Source of the DNA: Clostridium neonatale
GTDB lineage: Bacteria > Bacillota > Clostridia > Clostridiales > Clostridiaceae
Reading direction: 5' to 3'
DNA length: 64,000 bases
NCBI RefSeq assembly: GCF_001458595.1
Contig: NZ_LN890325.1
Span: 324 to 64,323, forward strand
A program made the position numbers and the translations under genes. The notes under the pieces are model-generated. The model ran no database searches. It was given only the letters and a program-made list of their open reading frames with translations, and was not told the origin of the DNA. Shown here one piece after another: positions 51,913-59,976 of the stretch; positions within the stretch are counted from its first letter, which is position 1, and the number at the start of each line of letters is the position of its first letter.

Positions 51913-51946
51913 ATCGAGATATTAATTAGTATCGAGATATTAATTA
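51913..51946. repeat. 16-bp direct repeat before rlmH
   Basis: ATCGAGATATTAATTA occurs twice (51913-51928 and 51931-51946), 18 bp apart centre to centre, in the rlmH promoter region. It could be an operator or slippage product. Confidence 0.6.
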
Positions 51947-51973
51947 ACAATAAAGGATGTGCGGTTAATTTAT

Positions 51974-52453
51974 ATGAATATAACGGTTATTTCAGTAGGG
52001 AAATTAAAAGAAAAGTATTTAAAGCAGGCAATTGATGAGTATTCAAAAAGATTATCACGTTACTGTAAATTAAACATAATCGAACTTGCAGATGAGCAGA
52101 CACCAGATAATGCATCAGAAAAAGATGAACTGATAATTAAAGATAAGGAAGGCAATAAAATATTAAGTAATATAAAAGACAATATGTATGTTGTAACTCT
52201 GGATCTTAAAGGAAAAATGTTATCTTCTGAGGAGTTGTCTAAATTTATTGATAACTGTGGTGTAAGAGGCGATAGTAATATGTGTTTTGTAATTGGTGGA
52301 AGCTTGGGTTTAAGTGAAAGTGTTTTAAAAAGAGCTAACTATAGTCTTTGTTTTAGTAAGATGACCTTTCCTCATCAGTTGTTTAGAGTAATGTTGCTTG
52401 AGCAGATTTATAGGGCATTTAGGATAAGTTGTGGTGAACCGTATCATAAGTAA
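51974..52453 (+). CDS. rlmH: 23S rRNA (pseudouridine1915-N3)-methyltransferase RlmH
   Basis: A SPOUT-fold methyltransferase acting on helix 69 of 23S rRNA in the assembled ribosome. With the ATG at 51974 the protein is 159 aa, exactly the family length, starting MNITVISVGKLKEKYLKQAI. FVIGGSLGLSESVLKRA is the SAM knot and MTFPHQLFRVMLLEQIYRAF the C-terminal signature. The in-frame GTG at 51959 is rejected because it overlaps AAAGGA. Confidence 0.96.
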   Translation: MNITVISVGKLKEKYLKQAIDEYSKRLSRYCKLNIIELADEQTPDNASEKDELIIKDKEGNKILSNIKDNMYVVTLDLKGKMLSSEELSKFIDNCGVRGDSNMCFVIGGSLGLSESVLKRANYSLCFSKMTFPHQLFRVMLLEQIYRAFRISCGEPYHK

Positions 52454-52492
52454 AGGCAAAAATGACCTTAACCAAGTAATAGCAATGATTAA

Positions 52493-52645
52493 TACCATTT
52501 TTATAAGTGGAAATACTGTATCACAAGTAATGATTTTTCAATAGGGATTAAGAGCAATATTTCAAGAGAACAGTATAAGAAACTGCTGCATATGTTGATT
52601 TCAAAGATTAACATAAATGAGTTAAGGAAAATTGACTCAATATAA
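52493..52645 (+). pseudogene. Possible gene remnant, unrecognised
   Basis: A frame open from about 52493 to the stop at 52643-52645 reads like the C-terminal end of a protein (for example KSNISREQYKKLLHMLISKI). It lacks a start codon with a ribosome site, and a strong terminator follows about 40 nt later. I do not recognise the family. It may be the tail of a lost gene. Confidence 0.3.
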
Positions 52646-52686
52646 CTAACTATAAATGATAACTTAATAATGTATCTAAATAGTGG

Positions 52687-52728
52687 AGGAGAACCAAGTC
52701 CAGATGGATGAGGTTCTCCTTTTTCTTT
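52687..52728 (+). terminator. Strong terminator in the decayed region
   Basis: AGGAGAACC (52687-52695) pairs with GGTTCTCCT (52712-52720), followed by TTTTCTTTT. It presumably ended the gene whose remnant precedes it. Confidence 0.88.
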
Positions 52729-52793
52729 TGTATCAAGAAGAAGGTTGATGATAAATCCTGTGAATATAAAAATACACATATAATATCGCTGGA

Positions 52794-53048
52794 ATGTTTA
52801 TATTTGGTTTTGGTGATTCGGTCTTCGGACCTTCTTTCAATGGGATGCTATCCAAGTCTGTGGATTCTAGTGAACAAGGAAGAAATCAAGGAGGCAGCCA
52901 ATCTATTCAGGCTTTAGCAAGAGTGATTGGGGCTATCATTGGATGTAAAATCTATGTATCACTTGGGCATGCTGCACCTGCTTCTATGGGTATAATCCTT
53001 ATAGCAACGGCAATACCAGTTTTGCATAAAGGTATGCATATAAATTAA
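52794..53048 (+). pseudogene. MFS transporter C-terminal fragment
   Basis: The 84-residue frame reads like the last third of a drug-efflux MFS protein: FIFGFGDSVFGPSFNGMLSK, then GRNQGGSQSIQALARVIGAI and LGHAAPASMGIILIATA match the TM10-TM12 region in spacing. The first ~300 residues are missing, no Shine-Dalgarno precedes the ATG, and the upstream sequence has stops. It is a 5'-truncated remnant. Confidence 0.65.
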
Positions 53049-53087
53049 AACAAGCTTTTTAGATAGGTTCGATAGAGAACGTCATGC

Positions 53088-53605
53088 TTGGATAGAGATA
53101 TACAATATATAAATTATAAAGAAGAAAATCTGCGGAAAAAAGATGCAGAAACTGAAAATATGAAAGAAAATCATATGTATAAAAACAATGATGGAAATAA
53201 TATAGAAGTTAATAATAAAAGTAATAGATATGTTAATAATGAAAGCAATATACAAATTAATGAATACGAAGAAGTAAATTTATTGCAGCAACAAAAACAC
53301 AATAATAAAAATAGTATCCCAGAAATAAATGATGCTTTGATCAAAGATCGCTTAGTAGTCCGGATCTAGCAGCAAATAATGTAGTAGTACCCCTAATTAA
53401 AAGAAGTAAAAGAAAATCTTTAAAAAAGAAAAAACATACTAAAGGTGAGGATTACAATTGGACTCTTGAAAGTAATATGGAAGCTTTGGCAGCAGAAAAT
53501 TTGGATGAAGACAGTGAAACTGCATGCATAGATGAAGATATAAATGATGACTGCATAGAGGGATTAAGACCTGGTGAAGCAGTTATTCCAAAGGACATGA
53601 ACTAA
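53088..53605 (+). pseudogene. Frameshifted hypothetical gene (low-complexity protein)
   Basis: Frame 1 (53088-53369) encodes a hydrophilic Asn/Glu/Lys-rich stretch (ENHMYKNNDGNNIEVNNKSN). Frame 2, open from 53333 to the stop at 53603-53605, continues in similar style (KRSKRKSLKKKKHTKGEDY, then an acidic end LRPGEAVIPKDMN) but has no start codon near its beginning. A single base change in 53333-53369 would join them. The protein family is not recognised and the TTG start is weak. Confidence 0.4.
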
Positions 53606-53754
53606 TGGCAGTTTGGAATTTTGAATAGTGAACTTTGATTAAATATAATATGTCAATATCATACAAGAAAAATTTAATAATTTGTGATATTTTAAAACCG
53701 TATAAAAGAGTAAAGAACAAAATAAAATAATTAAAAAATAAAGGAGAAAAAATA

Positions 53755-54210
53755 ATGACAAATCAGGATACAAAATGCGTTATAGTAATAAATGAAGAAC
53801 TTCCTCTAGGAATTATTGCAAATACCTGTACAATACTTGGGATTACATTAGGAAAACATGTACCTGAACTAGTTGGAGAAGATGCAGTTGATTCTTCAGA
53901 AAAAAGTCATTTGGGCATTATCACAATTCCAGTTCCTATACTAATGGGCATTATCACAATTCCAGTTCCTATACTAAAGGCAAACAAGGAATTACTTAGA
54001 GCACTGAGAGAAGAGTTATGTACTGATAATTATAAAGATGTTATTACTGTTGATTTTTCAGATGTTGCACAAAGCTGCAATGTTTATAGTGAATATTTGC
54101 AAAAAGCCTCAATGACGCCTGAATTAGAACACTCATATTTTGGGCTTGCTATCTGTGGCCATAAGAAAAAAGTCAATAAGCTAACAGGCAGCATGCCATT
54201 GTTACGATGA
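53755..54210 (+). CDS. DUF2000 domain protein with internal tandem duplication
   Basis: A 151-aa protein matching DUF2000: CVIVINEELPLGIIANTCTI, then FSDVAQSCNVYSEYLQKAS and the end KKVNKLTGSMPLLR. Family members are putative nucleotide-binding or peptidyl-tRNA-hydrolase-like folds of unknown function. The strand GIITIPVPIL appears twice in a row because 33 bp are tandemly duplicated (53913-53945 and 53946-53978), adding 11 residues relative to the family norm. AAAGGAG precedes the ATG, so it is still translatable, but the fold may be damaged. Confidence 0.8.
   Translation: MTNQDTKCVIVINEELPLGIIANTCTILGITLGKHVPELVGEDAVDSSEKSHLGIITIPVPILMGIITIPVPILKANKELLRALREELCTDNYKDVITVDFSDVAQSCNVYSEYLQKASMTPELEHSYFGLAICGHKKKVNKLTGSMPLLR
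53913..53978 (+). repeat. 33-bp in-frame tandem duplication
   Basis: Two adjacent 33-bp units starting GGGCATTATCACAATTCC are identical except for the last base or so. They encode GIITIPVPILM and GIITIPVPILK. Confidence 0.95.
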
Positions 54211-54299
54211 TTGTATAAAATATAATACTATAATAATCGTAGGTATCAAAAAGACTTAATTCTATGTCAACATCAGAATATAGAAAATATATACAAAAA

Positions 54300-54912
54300 A
54301 TAAATCATGTATAGAGTCTTTTGGTAAAGAAATTCTTGCATTTACTGTATTTATTTCTAAAGAGACATTTCCAGTTTAAAGTGCAGAAAGTGTAGTTTTA
54401 GGAAAACTTACATTTACCTCTGATATATAATAATTATTATCAGGTATAAGTATTTTAGCTACATCATTACCTTGTTTTTTTTATGTTTCAATTGCCTCAT
54501 TAGCTTTATCTTCAGTAAATAGTATATTTTCTTTTTTAGCTCTATCATTTCCTGTAGTTATTTGAATTGGAATTTGTGTGACGGAGCTGTCATTTTTTTC
54601 ACTTACAACAGGTATGCTAGTTTGTTCATATTTTGAAGTATTGGATTTATATTTTGATGAAGAAGAGCTAAAACTACTTGTAGCTTTTTTATTAAATCTT
54701 CCTGTAATAGCTTGGAATTTTTATTCATTAAAGTATCCAATTAATCTAATAAATGAATTTGCATCAGCATTAACTAATTTATAATTTTCATCTGTTCCTA
54801 TTAGTTTACCATTGTCAGAATCAGAATTGGAAGCTCTATACCATTCAAAGTGTATGGCGTCATTTGTGGTAATATCTCTATCAATTCTAAAAAATAATAA
54901 AAAAGGTTGCAA
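54300..54912 (-). pseudogene. Surface/cell-wall protein remnant with three in-frame TAA stops
   Basis: Reading the minus strand in one unbroken frame gives an Ig-like segment (AIHFEWYRASNSDSDNGKLI), TAA at 54721-54723, KFQAITGRFNKK and a Ser/Thr-rich linker. TAA follows at 54481-54483, then KKQGNDVAKILIPDNN and SEVNVSFPKTTLSAL, TAA at 54376-54378, and TGNVSLEINTVNARISLPKD. The style is that of repeat domains in large clostridial surface proteins. Both ends are missing. There are no frameshifts, only nonsense codons. Confidence 0.65.
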
Positions 54913-55045
54913 TTAAATAAATTATATGTTATCATAAATGAGTAGCAAATTTGCTAACAAAAAAAGTTTCATTTAGGTAAATAGTTTCTCGAAAATTAGA
55001 GATTATTATATCAATTTAGAATCTTTAATTTTAGGAGGAATATTT

Positions 55046-55198
55046 ATGACAGATAAGACAATAACATGCAGAGATTGCGGAAGTGAATTCATATTTTCAG
55101 TAGGAGAACAAGAATTCTATAAAGAAAAAGGATTCGAAAATGAGCCTACAAGATGTCCATCTTGTAGAAGAGCTAAGAAAGAACAAAATAGAAGATAA
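55046..55198 (+). CDS. Small zinc-ribbon protein
   Basis: A 50-aa protein with two CxxC pairs, TCRDCGSEF near residue 8 and RCPSCRRAK near residue 37, fitting the short zinc-ribbon (zf-trcl-type) family. The aromatic-rich middle (EQEFYKEKGF) is typical. Function unknown; nucleic-acid binding is possible. AGGAGG lies 8 nt before the ATG, and a strong terminator follows, so it is a complete gene. Confidence 0.85.
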   Translation: MTDKTITCRDCGSEFIFSVGEQEFYKEKGFENEPTRCPSCRRAKKEQNRR

Positions 55199-55213
55199 TT
55201 TTAGATTGTTATA

Positions 55214-55241
55214 GGTTGTAGTTTAGGCTACAACCTTTTTT
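55214..55241 (+). terminator. Terminator after the zinc-ribbon gene
   Basis: GGTTGTAG (55214-55221) pairs with CTACAACC (55228-55235), followed by six T. Confidence 0.92.
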
Positions 55242-55326
55242 GATGTTCTATTATAATAAAGATGAATAATATATTAATTTAAAAAGAATTTTAATTTTTA
55301 ATATTAATAAAAAAATTTTAAAAAGA

Positions 55327-55355
55327 TTGACAAAAGCTAAATATATAGTTATCAT
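55327..55355 (+). promoter_or_regulatory. Promoter of the lysine-riboswitch transcript
   Basis: TTGACA (55327-55332) and TATCAT (55350-55355) with 17-nt spacing lie about 36 nt upstream of the aptamer. Confidence 0.8.
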
Positions 55356-55390
55356 TATGTCATAAAATTAAATATATGCCTCACTTTACT

Positions 55391-55570
55391 GTGAGGTAGA
55401 GGCGCAGAATCCAACAGTCTTTAGCAGAGCTAGAGAGAGCAATGAAGCTATGGAGAAGGGGATTTTGCCGAAGTTTGCAATATATCTCAGTGTTGCTTGC
55501 TGGGTCTGTAGTTAAGAGCTGCAGGACTGTCTTAATAAACTCCCCAGTTTATTAAGTTGTGCTATCTCAA
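55391..55570 (+). ncRNA. Lysine riboswitch (L-box) aptamer
   Basis: Conserved L-box blocks appear in order: GAGGTAGAGGCGC (55393 on), GAGAAGGGGA..TTGCCGAAG (about 55453-55472), TTGCTTGCTGGG (about 55493-55504) and GGACTGTC. A P5-type hairpin CTTAATAAAC/GTTTATTAAG follows, and P1 closes by pairing GAGGTAG (55393-55399) with CTATCTC (55562-55568). It implies that the downstream ABC importer carries lysine or a related compound and is repressed by lysine. Confidence 0.93.
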
Positions 55571-55593
55571 TTAGAAAGATGAGGGGATATTAT

Positions 55594-55653
55594 ATGAAAT
55601 TTAAGCTAGGCCATATAGTAGTAGTTTTTATAAATTCATATAATATTATCTAA
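55594..55653 (+). CDS. Possible 19-aa leader ORF between aptamer and terminator
   Basis: An ATG at 55594 follows GAGGGG (55581-55586) at good spacing and opens a 19-codon frame starting MKFKLGHIVVVFINS, ending TAA at 55653. It lies inside the riboswitch expression platform. Whether it is translated is unknown; the same bases can form a long hairpin (about 55587-55600 with 55630-55645). Confidence 0.3.
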   Translation: MKFKLGHIVVVFINSYNII

Positions 55654-55668
55654 AATATTGAAGATAGT

Positions 55669-55693
55669 ACCAGCCCTTTGGGTTGGTTTTTTT
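55669..55693 (+). terminator. Riboswitch-controlled terminator
   Basis: ACCAGCC pairs with GGTTGGT (one G-T) across a short loop and is followed by seven T. It sits between the lysine aptamer and the first importer gene, as expected for transcriptional attenuation. Confidence 0.88.
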
Positions 55694-55717
55694 ATTATAA
55701 AAAAGGAGAGGGTAAAT

Positions 55718-56536
55718 ATGAAAAAAAGATTATCAGCACTAATTTTAGCTGTGGTAACAGCAACAATGACATTAACAGGATGTGGGACAAAGGCTTCATC
55801 AGAAAATGTGTTTAGAGTAGGGATGGAAGCAGGATATGCACCTTTCAATTGGACTCAGCTGGATGATTCAAATGGTGCAGTAAAAATAGAAGGAAGTTCG
55901 GAATATGCTGGCGGATATGACGTAGAAATAGCAAAGAAAATAGCTGATTCATTAGGAAAAGAATTAGTTATAGTTAAAACTGAATGGGATGGATTAGTAC
56001 CATCATTAACATCGGGAAAAATAGATGCTATTATTGCAGGTATGTCTCCAACAGAAGAACGTAAGGAAACAATAGATTTTTCAGATGTTTATTATAAGTC
56101 AGACCTAGTAATGCTAGTAAAAAATGGTGGAGCATATGATAATGCAACGACACTAAATGATTTTTCAGGAGCTAAAATAACAGCTCAATTAAATACTTTC
56201 CACTATTCAGTAATAGATCAAATACCATCAGTTAATAAACAACCAGCTATGGATAATTTCCCAGCTATGAGAGTTGCTTTAGAAAGCGGAGTTATAGATG
56301 GTTATGTCACAGAAAGACCAGAAGCCTTAAGTGCTCAAATGGCAAATGACAACTTTAAAATGATAGAATTTAAAGATGGTTTTGTTACATCAGAAGAAGA
56401 TACAGCTATAGCAGTTGGTGTACAAAAGGGAAGTGAATTAAAAGATAAGATAAATGAAATTTTAAAAGGAATATCAGAAGAAGAAAGATTAGAAATAATG
56501 GATACGGCTATTAAAAATCAACCAGCGGCTCAATAG
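55718..56536 (+). CDS. Amino-acid ABC transporter substrate-binding lipoprotein (probable lysine)
   Basis: A 272-aa family-3 periplasmic-type binding protein tethered as a lipoprotein. A signal peptide ends in the lipobox LTGCG near residue 23. The domain shows FRVGMEAGYAPFNW, GGYDVEIAKKIADSLGKEL and AGMSPTEERKETIDFSDVYY. The lysine riboswitch upstream suggests lysine as ligand. GGAGAGGG precedes the ATG. It is first in a three-gene importer operon. Confidence 0.93.
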   Translation: MKKRLSALILAVVTATMTLTGCGTKASSENVFRVGMEAGYAPFNWTQLDDSNGAVKIEGSSEYAGGYDVEIAKKIADSLGKELVIVKTEWDGLVPSLTSGKIDAIIAGMSPTEERKETIDFSDVYYKSDLVMLVKNGGAYDNATTLNDFSGAKITAQLNTFHYSVIDQIPSVNKQPAMDNFPAMRVALESGVIDGYVTERPEALSAQMANDNFKMIEFKDGFVTSEEDTAIAVGVQKGSELKDKINEILKGISEEERLEIMDTAIKNQPAAQ

Positions 56537-56601
56537 CTCAGGGTATAGATTATTATAAAAAGCCTAAATCCTATAATTAAATATTTTAAGGAGAGTTTTT
56601 T

Positions 56602-57378
56602 ATGAGTCTAGAATGGATAATTAAGATACTGCAAAATAACTGGCCAATGCTTTTACGTGGGGCTGGAATGACATTATTAATTTCTATAATAGGAACATTA
56701 GTGGGAACGCTTATAGGTCTTATAGTGGGAGTTATAAGGACAATTCCTATTCCAGAAAAAGGAACTAAAAGAGTATTTCTAAAAATAATTAACTCAATTT
56801 TATCGATTTATATAGAGTTTTTCCGTGGAACTCCTATGATAGTGCAAGCTATGGTTATTTATTATGGATCTGCGGCAGCTTTTGGAATAGACATAGATAG
56901 AGTTTTAGCAGGACTATTTATAGTATCAGTAAATACAGGTGCATATATGTCTGAAATAGTAAGAGGTGGTATTGTTTCAATAGATAAGGGACAATTTGAA
57001 GCAGCGCAAGCAATAGGAATGAATCATTTTCAGACTATGATAAATGTAGTATTACCACAAGTTGTTAGAAATATTTTACCAGCAACAGGTAATGAGTTCG
57101 TAATAAATATAAAAGATACATCTGTATTAAATGTTATATCTGTATCAGAACTATATTTCCAAACTAAGACTATATCAGGAAATAATTTCAGATATTTTGA
57201 ATCGTTCTTTATATCATGTATAATCTATTTCATTATGACATTTACAGTTACAAGAATATTAAGAGCAATAGAAAAGAAACTAGATGGACCAGAAAATTAT
57301 ATTATTGCAGGAAATCAAATGCAAGTTGAAACACCAGAAGATATAGCTAAAAAAGTTAATGGTAATGTGGTAGCTTAA
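56602..57378 (+). CDS. Amino-acid ABC transporter permease
   Basis: A 258-aa inner-membrane permease with about five hydrophobic segments. The EAA loop is EAAQAIGMNHFQTMINVVLP, which contacts the ATPase. IEFFRGTPMIVQAMVIYYG is typical of the HisM/GlnP family. AAGGAGAG precedes the ATG, and the ATPase gene follows 12 nt later. Confidence 0.93.
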   Translation: MSLEWIIKILQNNWPMLLRGAGMTLLISIIGTLVGTLIGLIVGVIRTIPIPEKGTKRVFLKIINSILSIYIEFFRGTPMIVQAMVIYYGSAAAFGIDIDRVLAGLFIVSVNTGAYMSEIVRGGIVSIDKGQFEAAQAIGMNHFQTMINVVLPQVVRNILPATGNEFVINIKDTSVLNVISVSELYFQTKTISGNNFRYFESFFISCIIYFIMTFTVTRILRAIEKKLDGPENYIIAGNQMQVETPEDIAKKVNGNVVA

Positions 57379-57390
57379 GGAGGAATCGAA

Positions 57391-58128
57391 ATGGAAAAAA
57401 TAATTGAAATTAAACACTTAAGTAAATCCTTTGGAGACCATAAGGTTTTAAAAGATATAGATTTTTCAGTTAATAAGGGAGAAGTTGTTTGTATTATAGG
57501 ATCTTCAGGATCTGGAAAATCAACATTATTAAGATGTGTAAATCTTTTAGAAAAACCAACAGGCGGGGAAATTATATATAATGGTGAAAATATATTAGAT
57601 GATAAACATGATATATATAAATATAGAACTAAATTAGGAATGGTATTTCAGCAATTTAATTTATTTAACAACCACAATGTTTTAAGTAACTGTGTAGTTG
57701 GACAAATGAAGGTCTTAGGAAGAAGTAGAGAAGAAGCTGAAAAAGTTGCTATGAAGTATTTAGAGATTGTAGGTATGAGTAATTATATAAATGCTAAGCC
57801 AAAACAATTATCTGGTGGACAAAAACAAAGGGTAGCAATAGCAAGAGCATTATCTATGGAACCTGATGTAATATTATTTGATGAGCCAACATCTGCTTTA
57901 GATCCTGAAATGGTTGGAGAAGTATTAAAGGTAATGAAGGAACTTGCAGAAAGCGGACTTACTATGCTAGTTGTAACTCATGAAATGGAATTTGCAAGAG
58001 AAGTATCAGATAGAGTTGTATTTATGAATAATGGTATTATCGAAGAAGAAGGAGATCCAGAAGAGATTTTCAATAATCCTAAAAAAGAAAGAACAAGAGA
58101 ATTCTTAAAACGTACTTTAAAAAACTAG
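57391..58128 (+). CDS. Amino-acid ABC transporter ATP-binding protein
   Basis: A 245-aa ATPase. Walker A is [20 protein letters not shown] near residue 34, the Q-loop is MVFQQFNLF, the signature [15 protein letters not shown], and Walker [17 protein letters not shown]. It is a GlnQ-type polar amino-acid importer subunit. Its stop codon lies within the following terminator. AAGGAGG precedes the ATG. Confidence 0.95.
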   Translation: MEKIIEIKHLSKSFGDHKVLKDIDFSVNKGEVVCIIGSSGSGKSTLLRCVNLLEKPTGGEIIYNGENILDDKHDIYKYRTKLGMVFQQFNLFNNHNVLSNCVVGQMKVLGRSREEAEKVAMKYLEIVGMSNYINAKPKQLSGGQKQRVAIARALSMEPDVILFDEPTSALDPEMVGEVLKVMKELAESGLTMLVVTHEMEFAREVSDRVVFMNNGIIEEEGDPEEIFNNPKKERTREFLKRTLKN

Positions 58129-58147
58129 GTTTATGCCTAGTTTTTTT
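58121..58147 (+). terminator. Terminator of the lysine importer operon
   Basis: AACTAGG (58123-58129) pairs with CCTAGTT (58136-58142), with a T-run after. The stem includes the TAG stop codon of the ATPase gene. Confidence 0.9.
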
Positions 58148-58184
58148 GTATATAAACAATAGATTAAATGATGTTGAACATCAA

Positions 58185-58270
58185 AATTATTCTCTTACTG
58201 ATGGATTTGCGCCTCATGGAGTCTAGCCTGTACTATTACAAAGGCATGGATTGATGAAGAGAAAAATTAT
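58185..58270 (+). ncRNA. Candidate guanidine-IV (mepA-motif) riboswitch
   Basis: A closing stem TTCTCTT/AAGAGAA (58190-58196 with 58257-58263) encloses an unusually GC-containing core (GATTTGCGCCTCATGGAGTC and AGCCTG...AAGGCATGG) in an otherwise AT-rich gap. A terminator hairpin follows, then a MATE exporter gene. That order and clostridial host match the described guanidine-IV/mepA class. The class name is from recall of context, not from an alignment. Confidence 0.6.
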
Positions 58271-58284
58271 ATTTATATTTTTAG

Positions 58285-58340
58285 AAACAATGTTACAGTA
58301 AAATTGGTGATTTATACAAAAATATGTAACATTGTTTTTA
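58285..58340 (+). terminator. Terminator between the candidate riboswitch and the MATE gene
   Basis: AAACAATGTTACA (58285-58297) pairs perfectly with TGTAACATTGTTT (58325-58337), followed by TT. It ends about 100 nt before the gene start, so it would attenuate the MATE transcript. Confidence 0.85.
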
Positions 58341-58441
58341 TATGTTCAAAATATATTGAATATAGATAGTATATAATATAAAGTTATAATTAAATTAGAA
58401 ATTATATGGGGTTTAAATAAGCATAAATTGGAGGAAGATTG

Positions 58442-59803
58442 ATGCACAAAGAAGTAGTAAAAAATATGACATCTGGTAATCCAACTAAATTAATTATTAG
58501 TTTTGCAATACCGCTACTATTGGGAAACATATTTCAGCAGCTCTATAATATGGTTGATACAGTTATTGTTGGAAGATTTATTGGAGTTAATGCATTAGCC
58601 GCTGTTGGTTCAACAGGTTCTATAAACTTCTTAGTATTAGGGTTCGTTTTAGGACTTACTCAAGGATTATCAATATTAGTGGCACAATATTATGGGGCAG
58701 ATAATTATAAGAAAATTCGTAAATCCATAACAATGTCAGTATACCTATATGCCATAGTAGGAATTATAATAACTGTTATAAGTGTAATGTACTCCAGAGA
58801 GTTATTGGAGATATTAAGGACTCCAGATAATATTATTAACGATGCTGATTCTTATATTAGAATTATTTTTGCAGGAATAATGGTAACTATTGCTTTTAAT
58901 TTTCTTTCAGGAATACTTAGAGCATTTGGTGATGGAAAAACACCATTGTATTCATTATTTATATCTTCAATAATTAACATAGTTTTAGATATTTATTTTA
59001 TAGTAGTTTTAAAGATGGGGGTTAATGGGGCTGCGTATGCAACTGTGATTGCTCAACTTATTTCTTCTATATTCTGTTACTATAAAATTCATAAAATAAA
59101 AGAGATAAGAATACATAAAGAGGATTGGAAATTTAATGGATCACTATTTAAAAAGTCATTTATATTAGGAATACCTGTAGCACTTATGAATTCTGTTACG
59201 GCAGTAGGAGTCATGGTGCTTCAAGTTGTTGTTAATGGATATGGTGCAGTTTATGTTGCTGGATATTCAGCAGGATCAAGGGTTATAGTTATTTTAGAGC
59301 AGATAGGAAATACGTTTGGTTTTGCAATAGCAACATATGCAGGTCAGAATTTAGGCGCAAATAAGATTGATAGAATAAGGGAAGGCGTTAGAAATACAAA
59401 TGTTATTTTAGGTGTAATAAACATTGCGTTAGGAGTTTTAGTTGTATTATTTGGTAAACAGCTATTAGCTTTAATTGTATCTGGTGGTGAAACAGAAGTT
59501 ATTTCAATAGGATATCAATATTTAGTTGTAACTTCACTTTTATTGTGGGTTTTAGGGTTATTATTTGTTTATCGTTCAACTCTTCAGGCCATAGGTGATA
59601 CATTTATTCCAATGATATCTGGAATTATAGAATTTGCAGCGAGAATTGGAGCAGTAATTATTCTATCATCTTTATTTGGATTTCTTGCTATACCAGCAGC
59701 AGAAGTTGCTGCATGGATTATGGCTACAATTATTTTAATGATTACATATTATTATAGAATCAGAAAATTTGAAGAAAATTATAAAAGTAAAGAGAGTTCT
59801 TAG
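58442..59803 (+). CDS. MATE family efflux transporter (MepA-like)
   Basis: A polytopic exporter of about 453 aa with roughly twelve membrane segments. The N terminus TSGNPTKLIISFAIPLLLGN and QQLYNMVDTVIVGRFIGVNA is the MATE signature, repeated in the second half (MNSVTAVGVMVLQVVVNGYG). It exports cationic compounds using ion gradients. The upstream candidate riboswitch suggests guanidinium or a related cation. ATG 58442 is preferred to the TTG at 58439; GAGGAAG precedes. Confidence 0.93.
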   Translation: MHKEVVKNMTSGNPTKLIISFAIPLLLGNIFQQLYNMVDTVIVGRFIGVNALAAVGSTGSINFLVLGFVLGLTQGLSILVAQYYGADNYKKIRKSITMSVYLYAIVGIIITVISVMYSRELLEILRTPDNIINDADSYIRIIFAGIMVTIAFNFLSGILRAFGDGKTPLYSLFISSIINIVLDIYFIVVLKMGVNGAAYATVIAQLISSIFCYYKIHKIKEIRIHKEDWKFNGSLFKKSFILGIPVALMNSVTAVGVMVLQVVVNGYGAVYVAGYSAGSRVIVILEQIGNTFGFAIATYAGQNLGANKIDRIREGVRNTNVILGVINIALGVLVVLFGKQLLALIVSGGETEVISIGYQYLVVTSLLLWVLGLLFVYRSTLQAIGDTFIPMISGIIEFAARIGAVIILSSLFGFLAIPAAEVAAWIMATIILMITYYYRIRKFEENYKSKESS

Positions 59804-59976
59804 GAACATATCGTTTCACCATAAAATTTACTTAAATAATAAATTGATACCAGTTTATTAAGTTCAATTTAATAATTTAATGAAGGATTGTGAGTAATAT
59901 TGAACATAAAATAAGAACTAAATTTATAACAAATAATATTATAGAATAGGGAATGCTTTTAGGAGGTAGCTTTATA

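Noticed and set aside
54578..54784. A 68-codon plus-strand frame
   Set aside because: It overlaps the remnant of a surface-protein gene on the minus strand, whose sequence is much more protein-like.
54300..54912. Programmed stop-codon recoding of TAA
   Set aside because: No surrounding gene in the window uses internal TAA; both ends of this gene are missing and there is no start. Nonsense decay is the simpler explanation.
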